64,000 nt of DNA from contig NZ_JBFAHM010000003.1 of assembly GCF_040654195.1 (NCBI RefSeq), positions 496,001 to 560,000 on the forward strand, given 5' to 3'. Within the stretch, counting starts at the first letter, position 1. The number at the start of each line of letters is the position of its first letter. Shown piece by piece: positions 35,176 to 43,424 of the stretch. The stretch is from Hamadaea sp013361475. Lineage in GTDB: Bacteria > Actinomycetota > Actinomycetes > Mycobacteriales > Micromonosporaceae. The notes under the pieces were generated by a model. It made no database searches and was not told the origin of the DNA. It saw nothing but the letters and a program-made list of their open reading frames with translations. The translations under genes and the position numbers were made by a program.

Positions 35176-36327
35176 GTGGACACCGTCGCGCTCGCCCTGA
35201 TCTGTCTTCTGGCCGGGGGTGCCCTGGGCTGGCTGGCCGCCAAGAGCCGGGCCGTGGCCGAGATCGCGACCCTGCGCGCCACGCTGGAGGCGACCCAGGC
35301 CGGCGAGGCGCGGCTGGAGCAGTCGCTGAAGGCGCTGACCTACGAGGCGACCTTGCAGTCGCACGAAGCCGTCTCCCGCGCGGTCGCGCCGTTGCACGAA
35401 ACCTTGCGCCGGTACGAGGAGCAGGTCACGCTGCTGGAGAAGGACCGGGTCGACGCCTACGCCTCGCTGCGGACGGAGTTGCAGCTGGTCTCCGACGTGT
35501 CGACCAAGCTTCGCTCGGAGACGTCGCAGCTGGTGGCGGCCCTGCGGGCGCCGCAGGTACGCGGTCGCTGGGGCGAGCATCAGCTGCGCCGCATCGTCGA
35601 GGCGGCCGGGATGCTGGAGCACTGCGACTTCGCCGAGCAGGTCACGAGCACCACGGACGAGGGCGTCGTGCGGCCGGACCTCGTGGTCAGCCTCCACGGT
35701 GGACGGTCAGTGGTCGTCGACTCGAAGGCTCCGTTCGACTCGTACCTCACGGCGATGGAGGCGCGCGACGCCCGGCAGCGCGACACCTACCTCGACGCGC
35801 ACGCCCGAGCGCTGCGGTCCCATGTGGACGCCTTGTCGGCCAAGGGGTACTGGAAGGCGTTCCCGCAGACCCCCGAGTTCGTCGTGCTGTTCGTCCCGGC
35901 CGACCCGTTCCTCGACGCCGCGCTGCAGCGCGACCCGACCCTGCTGGAGTACGCGTTCAGCCGCGACATCGTGCTCGCCACCCCGGCGACCCTCGTCGCG
36001 ATGCTGCGGACGATCGCCTATTCGTGGCGGTCTGAGGCGCTGGCCCGGGACGCCGTGAAGGTGCAGGAACTCGCCAAACGCCTCTACAACCGGCTCGGTA
36101 CGCTCGGCGGCCACCTGACCCGGCTGGGCAACTCGCTCAAGGGGTCCGTGGACGCCTACAACGCGACCGTCGGCTCCCTGGAACGGCAGACGCTCGTGAC
36201 CGCCCGGCAGCTCGCCGAGCTGGGCGTCGCCGACACGCCGCTGCCGGAGATCGCCGTCGTCGAACTCGCTCCCCGGCAGCTCCAGGCCCCCGAACTCGTC
36301 GACCCGGGGACTCGCTCGCTGGAATGA
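35176..36327 (+). CDS. rmuC: DNA recombination protein RmuC
   Basis: 383 residues. An N-terminal membrane anchor (LALICLLAGGALGWLAA) is followed by a coiled coil (~30-120) and the RmuC nuclease-like domain: RGRWGEHQLRRIVEAAGM, RPDLVVSLHGGRSVVVDSKAP (PD-(D/E)xK-like D...DSK) and ATPATLVAMLRTIAY. RmuC limits recombination at inverted repeats in E. coli. It is a single-gene unit with a leaderless start. Confidence 0.92.
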   Translation: MDTVALALICLLAGGALGWLAAKSRAVAEIATLRATLEATQAGEARLEQSLKALTYEATLQSHEAVSRAVAPLHETLRRYEEQVTLLEKDRVDAYASLRTELQLVSDVSTKLRSETSQLVAALRAPQVRGRWGEHQLRRIVEAAGMLEHCDFAEQVTSTTDEGVVRPDLVVSLHGGRSVVVDSKAPFDSYLTAMEARDARQRDTYLDAHARALRSHVDALSAKGYWKAFPQTPEFVVLFVPADPFLDAALQRDPTLLEYAFSRDIVLATPATLVAMLRTIAYSWRSEALARDAVKVQELAKRLYNRLGTLGGHLTRLGNSLKGSVDAYNATVGSLERQTLVTARQLAELGVADTPLPEIAVVELAPRQLQAPELVDPGTRSLE

Positions 36328-36418
36328 CGTCGCGTGCCCGTCGGCGGCTCCGCGCGTCGGCCGCTCAGCGCGGTGGCGCGTCGGCGGTTCGCCCGCGTCG
36401 GCGGGAAGATCGAGGGAA

Positions 36419-36480
36419 GATCCACATCCCGGTCTGCGTCGGAAGCGGGCCCGTAGGCGACACGAAACGGGATGTGGATC
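36419..36480. repeat. Palindrome downstream of rmuC and ispH
   Basis: 13-bp perfect arms GATCCACATCCCG (36419-36431) and CGGGATGTGGATC (36468-36480) around a 36-base loop, between the convergent rmuC and ispH. The preceding bases are rich in GTCGGCG repeats. No second copy was noticed in the window. Confidence 0.7.
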
Positions 36481-36520
36481 ATCGGCCGACCGCAGCGCGT
36501 CAGTGACGCGCCGGGCGCGA

Positions 36521-37489
36521 TCAGCGCTGAGCGGCGGCGGCCTTCATGTCGCGCTTGAGTTCCTGCGGCAGCGAGAAGACCAGGCGCTCCTCGGCGGCGA
36601 GGATCTCCTCGACCTCCCCGAATCCGCGCGCGGCCAGGTGGTGGAGCACATCGGTGACGAGGTCCTCCGGCACGCTCGCCCCCGACGAGAGGCCCACCGT
36701 CGTCGCGCCGTCCAGCCACTCGTCCTGAATCTCGTGCGCGAAGTCGACAAGGTAGCCGGCGCGGGCGCCCGCGTCCACCGCCACCTCGACGAGGCGTACG
36801 GAATTGGAGGAGTTGCGCGACCCGACGACGATCACGACGTCGCACTCGGGCGCGATCTGCTTCACGACCTGCTGCCGGTTCTGCGTGGCGTAGCAGATGT
36901 CGTCGCTGGGCGGCGACTGCAGCAGCGGCAGCCGCTGCTTGAGCCGGGCGACCGTCTCCAGCGTCTCGTCCACGCTGAGGGTGGTCTGGGACAGCCACAC
37001 GACCTTCGAGGGGTCGCGGACGGTCACCTTGTCGACGCCGTCCGGGCCGTCGACCAGCTGGATGTGCTCGGGCGCCTCGCCGGAGGTGCCGATGACCTCC
37101 TCGTGCCCCTCGTGGCCGATGAGCAGGATGTCGTAGTCGTCGGCGGCGAACCGGCGGGCCTCGTGGTGCACCTTGGTGACCAGCGGGCAGGTCGCATCGA
37201 TCGCCCGCAGGTTGCGCTCCTTGGCCTCCTCGTAGACCACCGGCGCGACGCCGTGGGCCGAGAAGATCACGGTCGCCCCCTCGGGGACCTCCTCGTTCTC
37301 CTCGACGAAGATCGCGCCGCGCTTCTCGAGCTCGCTCACGACGTGCTTGTTGTGCACGATCTGTTTGCGGACGTAGATCGGGGCCCCATAGGTCTCCAGC
37401 GCGCGCTCGACGGTCTGGACCGCGCGGTCGACCCCCGCGCAGTAGCCGCGGGGCTTGGCCAGAAGGACGCGCTTGCGAGGAGTTGTCAC
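36521..37489 (-). CDS. ispH: 4-hydroxy-3-methylbut-2-enyl diphosphate reductase
   Basis: Last step of the MEP pathway, giving IPP and DMAPP. 322 residues; cluster cysteines C17 in KPRGYCAGVDRAV, then ATCPLVTK and the C-terminal family cysteine around DVVIVVGSRNSSNS-upstream DICYATQNRQ. The catalytic glutamate region (GHEGHEEVIGT) is present. GTG 37489 has TAAGAT six bases upstream and no ribosome site, so is leaderless, sharing bases with the xseA promoter. Supplies prenyl precursors for the uppS-like enzyme at 52290. Confidence 0.94.
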   Translation of the reverse strand: MTTPRKRVLLAKPRGYCAGVDRAVQTVERALETYGAPIYVRKQIVHNKHVVSELEKRGAIFVEENEEVPEGATVIFSAHGVAPVVYEEAKERNLRAIDATCPLVTKVHHEARRFAADDYDILLIGHEGHEEVIGTSGEAPEHIQLVDGPDGVDKVTVRDPSKVVWLSQTTLSVDETLETVARLKQRLPLLQSPPSDDICYATQNRQQVVKQIAPECDVVIVVGSRNSSNSVRLVEVAVDAGARAGYLVDFAHEIQDEWLDGATTVGLSSGASVPEDLVTDVLHHLAARGFGEVEEILAAEERLVFSLPQELKRDMKAAAAQR

Positions 37490-37495
37490 CCGACC

Positions 37496-37505
37496 ATCTT
37501 AGGCT
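37496..37505. promoter_or_regulatory. Overlapping divergent -10 elements of ispH and xseA
   Basis: ATCTTAGGCT reads TAGGCT on the plus strand (37500-37505, six bases before GTG 37512) and TAAGAT on the minus strand (37501-37496, six bases before the ispH GTG). The two hexamers share two base pairs, so RNA polymerase cannot occupy both. Confidence 0.65.
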
Positions 37506-37511
37506 GTGCCG

Positions 37512-38705
37512 GTGACGAGCAGCCCTGAGGAACCGTGGCCGGTGCGTAAGGTGAGCCACAACATCGGCCAGTGGATCGGACGCCTTGGCTGGCTCTGGAT
37601 TGACGGACAAATCGCCCAGATCGGGCGGCGTCCGGGAATGAGCACCGTCTTTCTCACGCTCCGCGATTCGTCCGCAGATATCAGCCTTACGGTGACAGCC
37701 CCACGCGAGGTGGTCGACCCCGCGCTCACCGACGGCGCGCGGGTGGTCGTCCACGCCAAGCCCGAGTGGTACGCGACTCGCGGCACCCTGTCGCTGCGAG
37801 CCGACGAGATCCGCCAGGTCGGCGAGGGTGAGTTGAAGGCCCGGATCGAGCGGCTGCGCAAACTGCTGGAGGCCGAAGGACTGTTCGACCCCCGGCGCAA
37901 ACGCCGCCCGCCGTTCCTTCCCCAACGGATCGGCCTGATCACCGGCCGGGGCAGCGCCGCCGAGCGCGACGTGCTGACCAACGCCCAGCGCCGCTGGCCC
38001 GCGATCGACTTCCGCGTGGTCAGCGTGGCGGTCCAGGGCGTCAACGCGGTCACCGACATCGTGGGCGCGTTGCAGGCACTCGACCGAGACGACTCGGTTG
38101 ACGTGATCATCCTGGCCCGCGGCGGTGGCTCGTTCGAGGATCTGCTGCCCTTCTCCGACGAGGCGTTGTGCCGGGCGGTGTTCGCCTGCCGCACGCCGGT
38201 GATCTCGGCGATCGGCCACGAGCCCGACACGCCGCTCGTGGACTACGTCGCCGACGTCCGGGCGTCGACGCCGACCGACGCCGCCAAGCGCGTCGTCCCG
38301 GATCTGTCGGAGGAGCAGCGCGGGCTCAACGTCACACGCGGGCGGCTCGACCGGGCGGTGCGCAACCGGATCGACCGGGAGCAGCATCGGCTGGACGCCC
38401 TGCGGTCGCGGCCCAGCCTGGCCCGGCCGACCGCGCTGCTCGACCGCCTCGCCGGGGAGGTCACCACCGCTGTGGAGCGCGCGCGGCGTACTGTCGATCA
38501 TCGTCTGACCAGGGCGGATGCCGAGCTGGGCCACACCTTGGCGCGTCTGCGGGCGCTGTCGCCGTCGGCCACCCTGGCCCGGGGCTACGCCATCGTGCAG
38601 ACCCCCGACGGGCATGTCGTCCGGGCTGCCCAGGAGGCTTCGGCCGGCGACCCGCTGCGGGTGCGGCTCGCCGACGGGACGCTGGACGTTACGGTGAGCG
38701 GATGA
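37512..38705 (+). CDS. xseA: Exodeoxyribonuclease VII large subunit
   Basis: 397 residues from GTG 37512 (TSSPEEPWPVRKV), chosen by the -10 spacing; GTG 37506 lies inside the spacer. N-terminal OB fold (~20-115, WIDGQIAQIG), central catalytic domain with GLITGRGSAAERD, VIILARGGGSFEDLLPF and AIGHEPDTPL, and a C-terminal coiled coil with late ATLARGYAIV. Processes single-stranded DNA with XseB. xseB overlaps by four bases. Confidence 0.93.
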   Translation: MTSSPEEPWPVRKVSHNIGQWIGRLGWLWIDGQIAQIGRRPGMSTVFLTLRDSSADISLTVTAPREVVDPALTDGARVVVHAKPEWYATRGTLSLRADEIRQVGEGELKARIERLRKLLEAEGLFDPRRKRRPPFLPQRIGLITGRGSAAERDVLTNAQRRWPAIDFRVVSVAVQGVNAVTDIVGALQALDRDDSVDVIILARGGGSFEDLLPFSDEALCRAVFACRTPVISAIGHEPDTPLVDYVADVRASTPTDAAKRVVPDLSEEQRGLNVTRGRLDRAVRNRIDREQHRLDALRSRPSLARPTALLDRLAGEVTTAVERARRTVDHRLTRADAELGHTLARLRALSPSATLARGYAIVQTPDGHVVRAAQEASAGDPLRVRLADGTLDVTVSG

Positions 38706-38899
38706 CTGAGGAGTCCCTCTCCTACGAGCAGGCCCGCGCCGAACTGGCCACCGTCGTCGAGAAGCTGGAGACCGGCGGCATCACCCTGGAGGAGTCGCTG
38801 TCGCTCTGGGAACGCGGTGAGCAGCTGGCGTCGGTCTGCCAGAAGTGGCTCGACGGCGCCCGGGCCCGGCTCGACGCCGCCCGCGCGGCGGCCGAGTAG
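38702..38899 (+). CDS. xseB: Exodeoxyribonuclease VII small subunit
   Basis: 65-residue helical protein (SYEQARAELATVVEKLETG; SLWERGEQLASVCQKWL) that coats the XseA coiled coil. ATG 38702 overlaps the xseA stop in ATGA. Length and sequence are typical. It ends 17 bp before the convergent DUF4245 gene. Confidence 0.93.
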   Translation: MTEESLSYEQARAELATVVEKLETGGITLEESLSLWERGEQLASVCQKWLDGARARLDAARAAAE

Positions 38900-38916
38900 C
38901 TCGCTAGGCCAGCTCG

Positions 38917-39477
38917 CTAACCCTGGACGGCTGTGACGAGCTTCACGAGATCCGATTCGCCGACCGGGCCGACGACGATCATCGTGACGTCGCCGGTCGT
39001 GCGGACCAGGGCCGACTCTCCGGGCCGCCCGGTCCAGCGCTGCCAGTCGGCCCCGGCGACCTCCATCGCGCCCTGCTGCTTCGCCGATGCGGTCAACTCC
39101 GCCCGGATGAAGGCTGCGGCGTCGCCTCGCCCCTGCACGAGCTGTACGCCTTTGTCGGCGTCCGTCAGGTAGCCGAGCCGCAGCACACCGTCGCGGTAAG
39201 CCGCGCTGACCACCTTCCAGTCCGGCGGGACCTGGCCCTGCGGAAGCGGGGACATGCTGGTACGGGCCGCACCGGACAGGGCGACGGCCGGGTCGACCGT
39301 GGCGGTCGTGGAATCGCCGTAAAGGAAGCGCCCGACGCCGAGAACCAGCAGGATCGGGACGAACAGCACAGCCAGCGACAGCGCCATGTCCCGGGGACGG
39401 CGTACGCGCTTGGCGGCCTCGGCGGCCGTCCGGGCGACCTCGTCCTGGCTGCTGTCGGTGGCGGCGCTGGTAGTCAC
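38917..39477 (-). CDS. DUF4245 membrane-anchored protein
   Basis: 186 residues from GTG 39477 (VTTSAATDSSQDE). A short cytosolic N-terminus with RRPRDM leads into one membrane helix (~32-52, ALSLAVLFVPILLVLGVG), then an extracytoplasmic domain with SPLPQGQVPPDWK, matching DUF4245. Such a gene lies by glpX in mycobacteria (Rv1100, from memory). A CATACT hexamer at 39490-39485 is seven bases from the start. Function unknown; divergent from glpX. Confidence 0.82.
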   Translation of the reverse strand: MTTSAATDSSQDEVARTAAEAAKRVRRPRDMALSLAVLFVPILLVLGVGRFLYGDSTTATVDPAVALSGAARTSMSPLPQGQVPPDWKVVSAAYRDGVLRLGYLTDADKGVQLVQGRGDAAAFIRAELTASAKQQGAMEVAGADWQRWTGRPGESALVRTTGDVTMIVVGPVGESDLVKLVTAVQG

Positions 39478-39484
39478 GCTGGCC

Positions 39485-39490
39485 AGTATG
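39485..39490 (-). promoter_or_regulatory. -10-like CATACT before the DUF4245 gene
   Basis: On the minus strand CATACT is seven bases before GTG 39477. On the plus strand a TTGACA occurs at 39553, a possible -35 for glpX, but no convincing -10 follows it. Confidence 0.4.
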
Positions 39491-39613
39491 ACAGCGCCGC
39501 CGACCGGCGTACGCGGACGGGCAAAGTCCGGCCCGAACGAGCGTTCACGCCGTTGACATGTGAGGATGGCAGCATTCCCAACAACCCCGCAGTGTGGCGA
39601 GGAAGGGCGAATC

Positions 39614-40651
39614 ATGGCCGGTACGCGTACTCCCCAAGATCTTGACCGGAACCTCGCGCTGGATCTCGTGCGCGTCACCGAGGCGGCCGCCATGTCGGCC
39701 GGTCGCTGGGTGGGCCGAGGCGACAAGGAGGGTGGCGACGGAGCCGCCGTCGACGCCATGCGGAAGCTGATCAACTCGCTCCCCATGCGCGGTGTCGTGG
39801 TGATCGGTGAGGGCGAGAAGGACAACGCCCCGATGCTGTTCAACGGCGAGCAGGTCGGCGACGGCACCGGCCCCGAGGTCGACGTGGCGGTCGATCCCAT
39901 CGACGGAACCACGCTGATGAGCAAGGGCATGCCGAACGCGCTGGCCGTGCTGGCGGTGGCCGAGCGGGGCGCGATGTTCGACCCGAGCGCCGTCTTCTAC
40001 ATGGAGAAGCTCGCGGTCGGCCCGGACTGCGCCGACGTCATCGACATCAACGCGGGCGTGAAGGAGAACCTGCGCCGGATCGCCCAGGTCAAGAAGGCCG
40101 GCCTGTCCGATGTCACCGTCTGCATCCTCGACCGGCCGCGGCACGCGCAGCTCGTCGAGGAGGTACGCCAGACCGGAGCGCGCATCCGGTTCATCTCCGA
40201 CGGCGACATCGCCGGGGCGATCAGCGCGGCCCGGGATCAGTCCGATGTGGACGTTCTGATGGGCATCGGCGGTACGCCGGAAGGCATCACCGCCGCGTGC
40301 GCGCTCAAGTGCATGGGCGGCGCGATCCAGGCGAAGCTGTGGCCTCGCGACGACGCCGAACGGGAGAAGGCCCTGGCCGCCGGGCACGACCTGGATCGGG
40401 TGCTGACCACCGACGACCTCGTCCGCGGGGAGAACATCTTCTTCGTGGCGACCGGCGTCACCTCCGGCGACCTCGTCCGGGGCGTCCGCTACCGTGCCGG
40501 GACGGCGTACACGCAGTCGCTGGTGATGCGGTCGAAGTCGGGCACCATCCGGGTCATCGACTCCTACCACCGGCTGGAGAAGATCAGCTTGTACTCCGTG
40601 GTCGACTTCGACGGACGCCCGCTGGGCGACGCGGAGCCCGGTGCGCTATGA
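39614..40651 (+). CDS. glpX: Fructose-1,6-bisphosphatase, class II
   Basis: 345 residues. Lithium-sensitive-phosphatase fold with metal motifs GEGEKDNAPML and DPIDGTT, plus GGTPEGITAACALKC and GENIFFVATGVTSGDLV. It is the gluconeogenic FBPase of actinobacteria, working with pckG at the other end of the window. ATG 39614 has GGAAGGGCG upstream. The transporter gene downstream overlaps its end by 11 bp. Confidence 0.94.
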   Translation: MAGTRTPQDLDRNLALDLVRVTEAAAMSAGRWVGRGDKEGGDGAAVDAMRKLINSLPMRGVVVIGEGEKDNAPMLFNGEQVGDGTGPEVDVAVDPIDGTTLMSKGMPNALAVLAVAERGAMFDPSAVFYMEKLAVGPDCADVIDINAGVKENLRRIAQVKKAGLSDVTVCILDRPRHAQLVEEVRQTGARIRFISDGDIAGAISAARDQSDVDVLMGIGGTPEGITAACALKCMGGAIQAKLWPRDDAEREKALAAGHDLDRVLTTDDLVRGENIFFVATGVTSGDLVRGVRYRAGTAYTQSLVMRSKSGTIRVIDSYHRLEKISLYSVVDFDGRPLGDAEPGAL

Positions 40652-41603
40652 CTCTCCTGTGATCAACAAGTACGCGCGACTCGGCGGGGTCGCTCTCGCC
40701 GTCGCGGGCGGGGCCGGTGTCGCCGCTCAGTCCCGGGTCAACGGCGCGCTCGCCGGTCGGCTCCACAGTGGAGTCGCCGCCGCGGTCGTGTCGTTCGGCT
40801 CCGGGCTCATCATCCTGACGGTCGCGCTGCTGTTCTTCAAGCCGGCCCGGACCGGCCTGGCCCGCGTGCGCACGCTGCTCCGCAAGGGTGATCTGCGCTG
40901 GTGGGAGTGTGCCGGTGGAGCGTGCGGGGCGTTTCTCGTGGCCTCACAGGGGCTCACCGTCGGTTCGCTGGGCGTCGCCCTGTTCACCGTCGCCATCGTC
41001 GCCGGGCAGTCGGTGAGCAGCCTGCTCGTCGACCGGGCCGGACTGGCGCCGGGCGGGCCGCGCCCGATCACGCTCACCCGGGCGATCGGCACCGCGTTGA
41101 CGGTGGCCGCCGTCGTGCTCGCCGTCTCCGGTCGCATCAGTACGCCGGGCGCCCTCGGCCTCGCCATCCTGCCGGTGCTCGCCGGGGCCGGGTCGGCCTG
41201 GCAGCAGGCCATGAACGGGCGCGTACGCCAGGTGTCCGACGGCGTCGTCGCGACCACCTTCATCAACTTCATCGTCGGCACGACCGCGTTGCTCATCACC
41301 TTCGGCGTCTGGACCGCCGTCCAGGGTCGCCCGACCGGGTCGTTGCCCGGTGAACCTTGGTACTACGTCGGCGGCACCCTCGGCATCATCTTCATCGCGA
41401 TCGCCGCCGCGCTGGTGCGGCACATCGGCGTACTGCTGCTCGGATTGGGCATGATCGCCGGGCAGATCGGCGGAGCGGTCCTGCTCGATGTGGTCGCCCC
41501 GGCCGGCACCGAGCACCTCGACACCGCGACCCTCGCAGGCGCGGTATTGACGCTGGTCGCAGTGGGAATCGCGGCGATTCCCCGGGCTCCTCGAGATGCG
41601 TGA
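40641..41603 (+). CDS. DMT-superfamily membrane transporter (DUF606/YdcZ-like)
   Basis: 320 residues with about ten membrane helices arranged as two five-helix repeats; LAVAGGAGVAAQSRVNGALAG and the second-half AGAGSAWQQAMNGRVRQ are the repeated DUF606 signatures. GTG 40641 has CGGAG four bases upstream and overlaps glpX; GTG 40659 is an alternative. Substrate unknown. Co-transcription with glpX is likely from the overlap, but a functional link is not obvious. Confidence 0.8.
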   Translation: MRYDSPVINKYARLGGVALAVAGGAGVAAQSRVNGALAGRLHSGVAAAVVSFGSGLIILTVALLFFKPARTGLARVRTLLRKGDLRWWECAGGACGAFLVASQGLTVGSLGVALFTVAIVAGQSVSSLLVDRAGLAPGGPRPITLTRAIGTALTVAAVVLAVSGRISTPGALGLAILPVLAGAGSAWQQAMNGRVRQVSDGVVATTFINFIVGTTALLITFGVWTAVQGRPTGSLPGEPWYYVGGTLGIIFIAIAAALVRHIGVLLLGLGMIAGQIGGAVLLDVVAPAGTEHLDTATLAGAVLTLVAVGIAAIPRAPRDA

Positions 41604-41623
41604 GAGCAGTGCTCTGCTAGGTT
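41603..41623 (+). promoter_or_regulatory. TetR operator candidate and -10 of the tetR gene
   Basis: AGAGCAGTGCTCT (41603-41615) is a perfect 13-base odd palindrome. It is followed by TAGGTT (41618-41623), seven bases before the ATG at 41631. It lies where a bound dimer would block the promoter, implying autorepression. Confidence 0.55.
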
Positions 41624-41630
41624 GTGGACC

Positions 41631-42320
41631 ATGACAGCCGCCTCCGTCCGTACTCGCGCACGCGCCGAGATGATCGCCGAGATCAAGGCGATCGCCCAGC
41701 GCCACCTCGCGTCCGACGGGACGAACCTCTCGCTCCGGGCGGTCACCCGGGAACTGGGCATGGTCTCGTCGGCCGTCTACCGCTACTTCGCCAGCCGCGA
41801 CGAACTGCTGACCGCGCTCCAGATCGACGCGTACAACGCGCTGGGCGACGCGATCGACTCCGCCGACGGCTCGGTCCCCGCGAACGACCACAGGGGACGC
41901 TGGATCGCCGTCGGGCGGGAACTGCGTACCTGGGCCGACGCGCACCAGCCGGAATGGGCGCTGCTCTACGGCCCGCCCGCGCCCGGCTACAAGGCGCCCG
42001 AGGAGACCGTCGAGCCGTCGATGCGCCCGATCCGGGTGGCCGGCCGGATCCTCGCCGACGCCGTCGCAGCCGGCGTCCTGCGCCCGACGCCGGGCGAGCG
42101 GCTGTCCCGCTCGACTCGCGAGGAAGTCGCCCGGCTGCGCGAGACCTTCTTCGCCGAGCTGCCCGAACCGGTCGTCTTCCGCCTGCTCACCGCGTGGGCG
42201 ACGGTGTTCGGCTCGATCGGCTTCGAGCTGTTCGGGCGCTCCGGGCCACCTCTGCTCGACCCGGCCGCCATCCTGGAGCACCAGCTCACCGAGATGGCCG
42301 ACTACATGGGCCTCCGCTAG
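41631..42320 (+). CDS. TetR-family regulator with WHG domain
   Basis: 229 residues. N-terminal helix-turn-helix (~10-60): NLSLRAVTRELGMVSSAVYRYFASRDELL. The ligand domain (~85-220) contains WALLYGPPAPGYKAPEET, typical of the WHG/TetR_C_33 subgroup of actinobacteria. The start is fixed by TAGGTT seven bases upstream, a leaderless arrangement. Targets besides itself are unknown; the glpX-transporter pair just upstream is a candidate since its stop is only 27 bp away. Confidence 0.88.
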   Translation: MTAASVRTRARAEMIAEIKAIAQRHLASDGTNLSLRAVTRELGMVSSAVYRYFASRDELLTALQIDAYNALGDAIDSADGSVPANDHRGRWIAVGRELRTWADAHQPEWALLYGPPAPGYKAPEETVEPSMRPIRVAGRILADAVAAGVLRPTPGERLSRSTREEVARLRETFFAELPEPVVFRLLTAWATVFGSIGFELFGRSGPPLLDPAAILEHQLTEMADYMGLR

Positions 42321-42356
42321 CCGCTCGGCGCGTCGGGCTCGCTCGGCCCCGCTTGG

Positions 42357-42419
42357 CGCTGGATCAGGGATCCGGGTCGAATCTTGGCCCAAGATTCGAC
42401 CGAGAACCCTGATCCAGCG
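42357..42419. repeat. Dispersed palindrome family A, copy 3
   Basis: Outer arms CGCTGGATCAGGG (42357-42369) / CCCTGATCCAGCG (42407-42419); inner arms TCGAATCTTGG (42377-42387) / CCAAGATTCGA (42389-42399) with a 1-base centre. It lies between the convergent tetR and flavin reductase genes. Confidence 0.85.
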
Positions 42420-42442
42420 GCCGAGAAGGCACGCCGCACGAA

Positions 42443-43414
42443 CTAGTCGGCGGAGCCGCCGGACGAGTGGCCCGGGAACAGGTGCGCGTCGGGGTTGATA
42501 ACGACCGCGGCGTTGTTCACCGCGGTCGCGGCCTCGCCGAACCCCGTCGCGATCAGCCGGACCTTGCCCGGGTACTCCACGATGTCGCCCGCCGCGAAGA
42601 CTCGCGGCAGGTTCGTGGCCATCGTGGAGTCGACCGTGATGTGCCGCTTCTCCAGGGCCAACCCCCAGGTCCCGATCGGCCCGAGGTCCGCGGTGAAGCC
42701 GAGCGCCGCGACGATCACCGTCGCCTTGTGCGTACGCGTACCGTCGGGCCCGCTGATCTCGACCGCCTCGACGACGCCGTTGCCGACGATCTTCGTCACC
42801 TGCGAGTTGACCAGGATGCTCACCGGCAGTTCGCGTACGCGGTCCACAGTGGCGGCATGCGCGCGGAACTTGTCCCGGCGGTGGACCAAGGTCACGCTCG
42901 CGGCCACGTCGTGGAGCGCGAGCGCCCAGTCGAACGCGGAGTCGCCGCCGCCGACGATGACGACGTCGTGCCCGGCCAGGTCGGCCAGGTGCGGGACGAA
43001 GTAGACGAGGCCCTCGCCGGTGAACACGTCGGCGGCGGGCAACGGCCTTGGCTTGAAAGAACCGAGTCCGCCCGTGATGATCACCGCGCCACACGTGAAG
43101 GATTCGCCGTCATTGAGGCTGAGGACCGGCTGGTCCCCGGCGTAGGTCAGGGTGCCGGCCTGGACGCCGAGACGGTACACCGGCGAGTACTGAGCGGCCT
43201 GCTCGACCAGGTTGGCGACCAGCTCCCGGCCCCGGACGGCGGGGAAGCCGGCGACGTCGAAGATGAGCTTCTCGGGGTACATCGCCGTGATCTGCCCGCC
43301 CGGCTCGGGCAGCGCGTCGACCACGACCGTCGACAGGCCGCGGAAGCCCGCGTAGTACGCGGCGAAGAGCCCGGTCGGACCGGCCCCGATGATCGCCACA
43401 TCGATGTCGCTCAT
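42443..43414 (-). CDS. Thioredoxin-reductase-like ferredoxin/flavodoxin-NADP+ reductase
   Basis: 323 residues with FAD fold IIGAGPTGLFAAYYAG and NADPH fold VVIVGGGDSAFDWAL. The redox-active CxxC of true thioredoxin reductase is absent, and the sequence (ALPEPGGQITAMYPEKLIFDVAGFP) is that of the YumC/FNR2 group of ferredoxin-NADP+ reductases. It could reduce the fdxA product, but that is inference. It is 10 bp downstream of the trypsin-like gene on the same strand, an odd operon partner. Confidence 0.87.
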   Translation of the reverse strand: MSDIDVAIIGAGPTGLFAAYYAGFRGLSTVVVDALPEPGGQITAMYPEKLIFDVAGFPAVRGRELVANLVEQAAQYSPVYRLGVQAGTLTYAGDQPVLSLNDGESFTCGAVIITGGLGSFKPRPLPAADVFTGEGLVYFVPHLADLAGHDVVIVGGGDSAFDWALALHDVAASVTLVHRRDKFRAHAATVDRVRELPVSILVNSQVTKIVGNGVVEAVEISGPDGTRTHKATVIVAALGFTADLGPIGTWGLALEKRHITVDSTMATNLPRVFAAGDIVEYPGKVRLIATGFGEAATAVNNAAVVINPDAHLFPGHSSGGSAD

Positions 43415-43424
43415 ACCCCAGACG

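Noticed and set aside
36156..38615. An 819-codon minus-strand frame across ispH and xseA
   Set aside because: It overlaps two well-recognised genes and has low-complexity Arg/Gly-rich composition with no homology.
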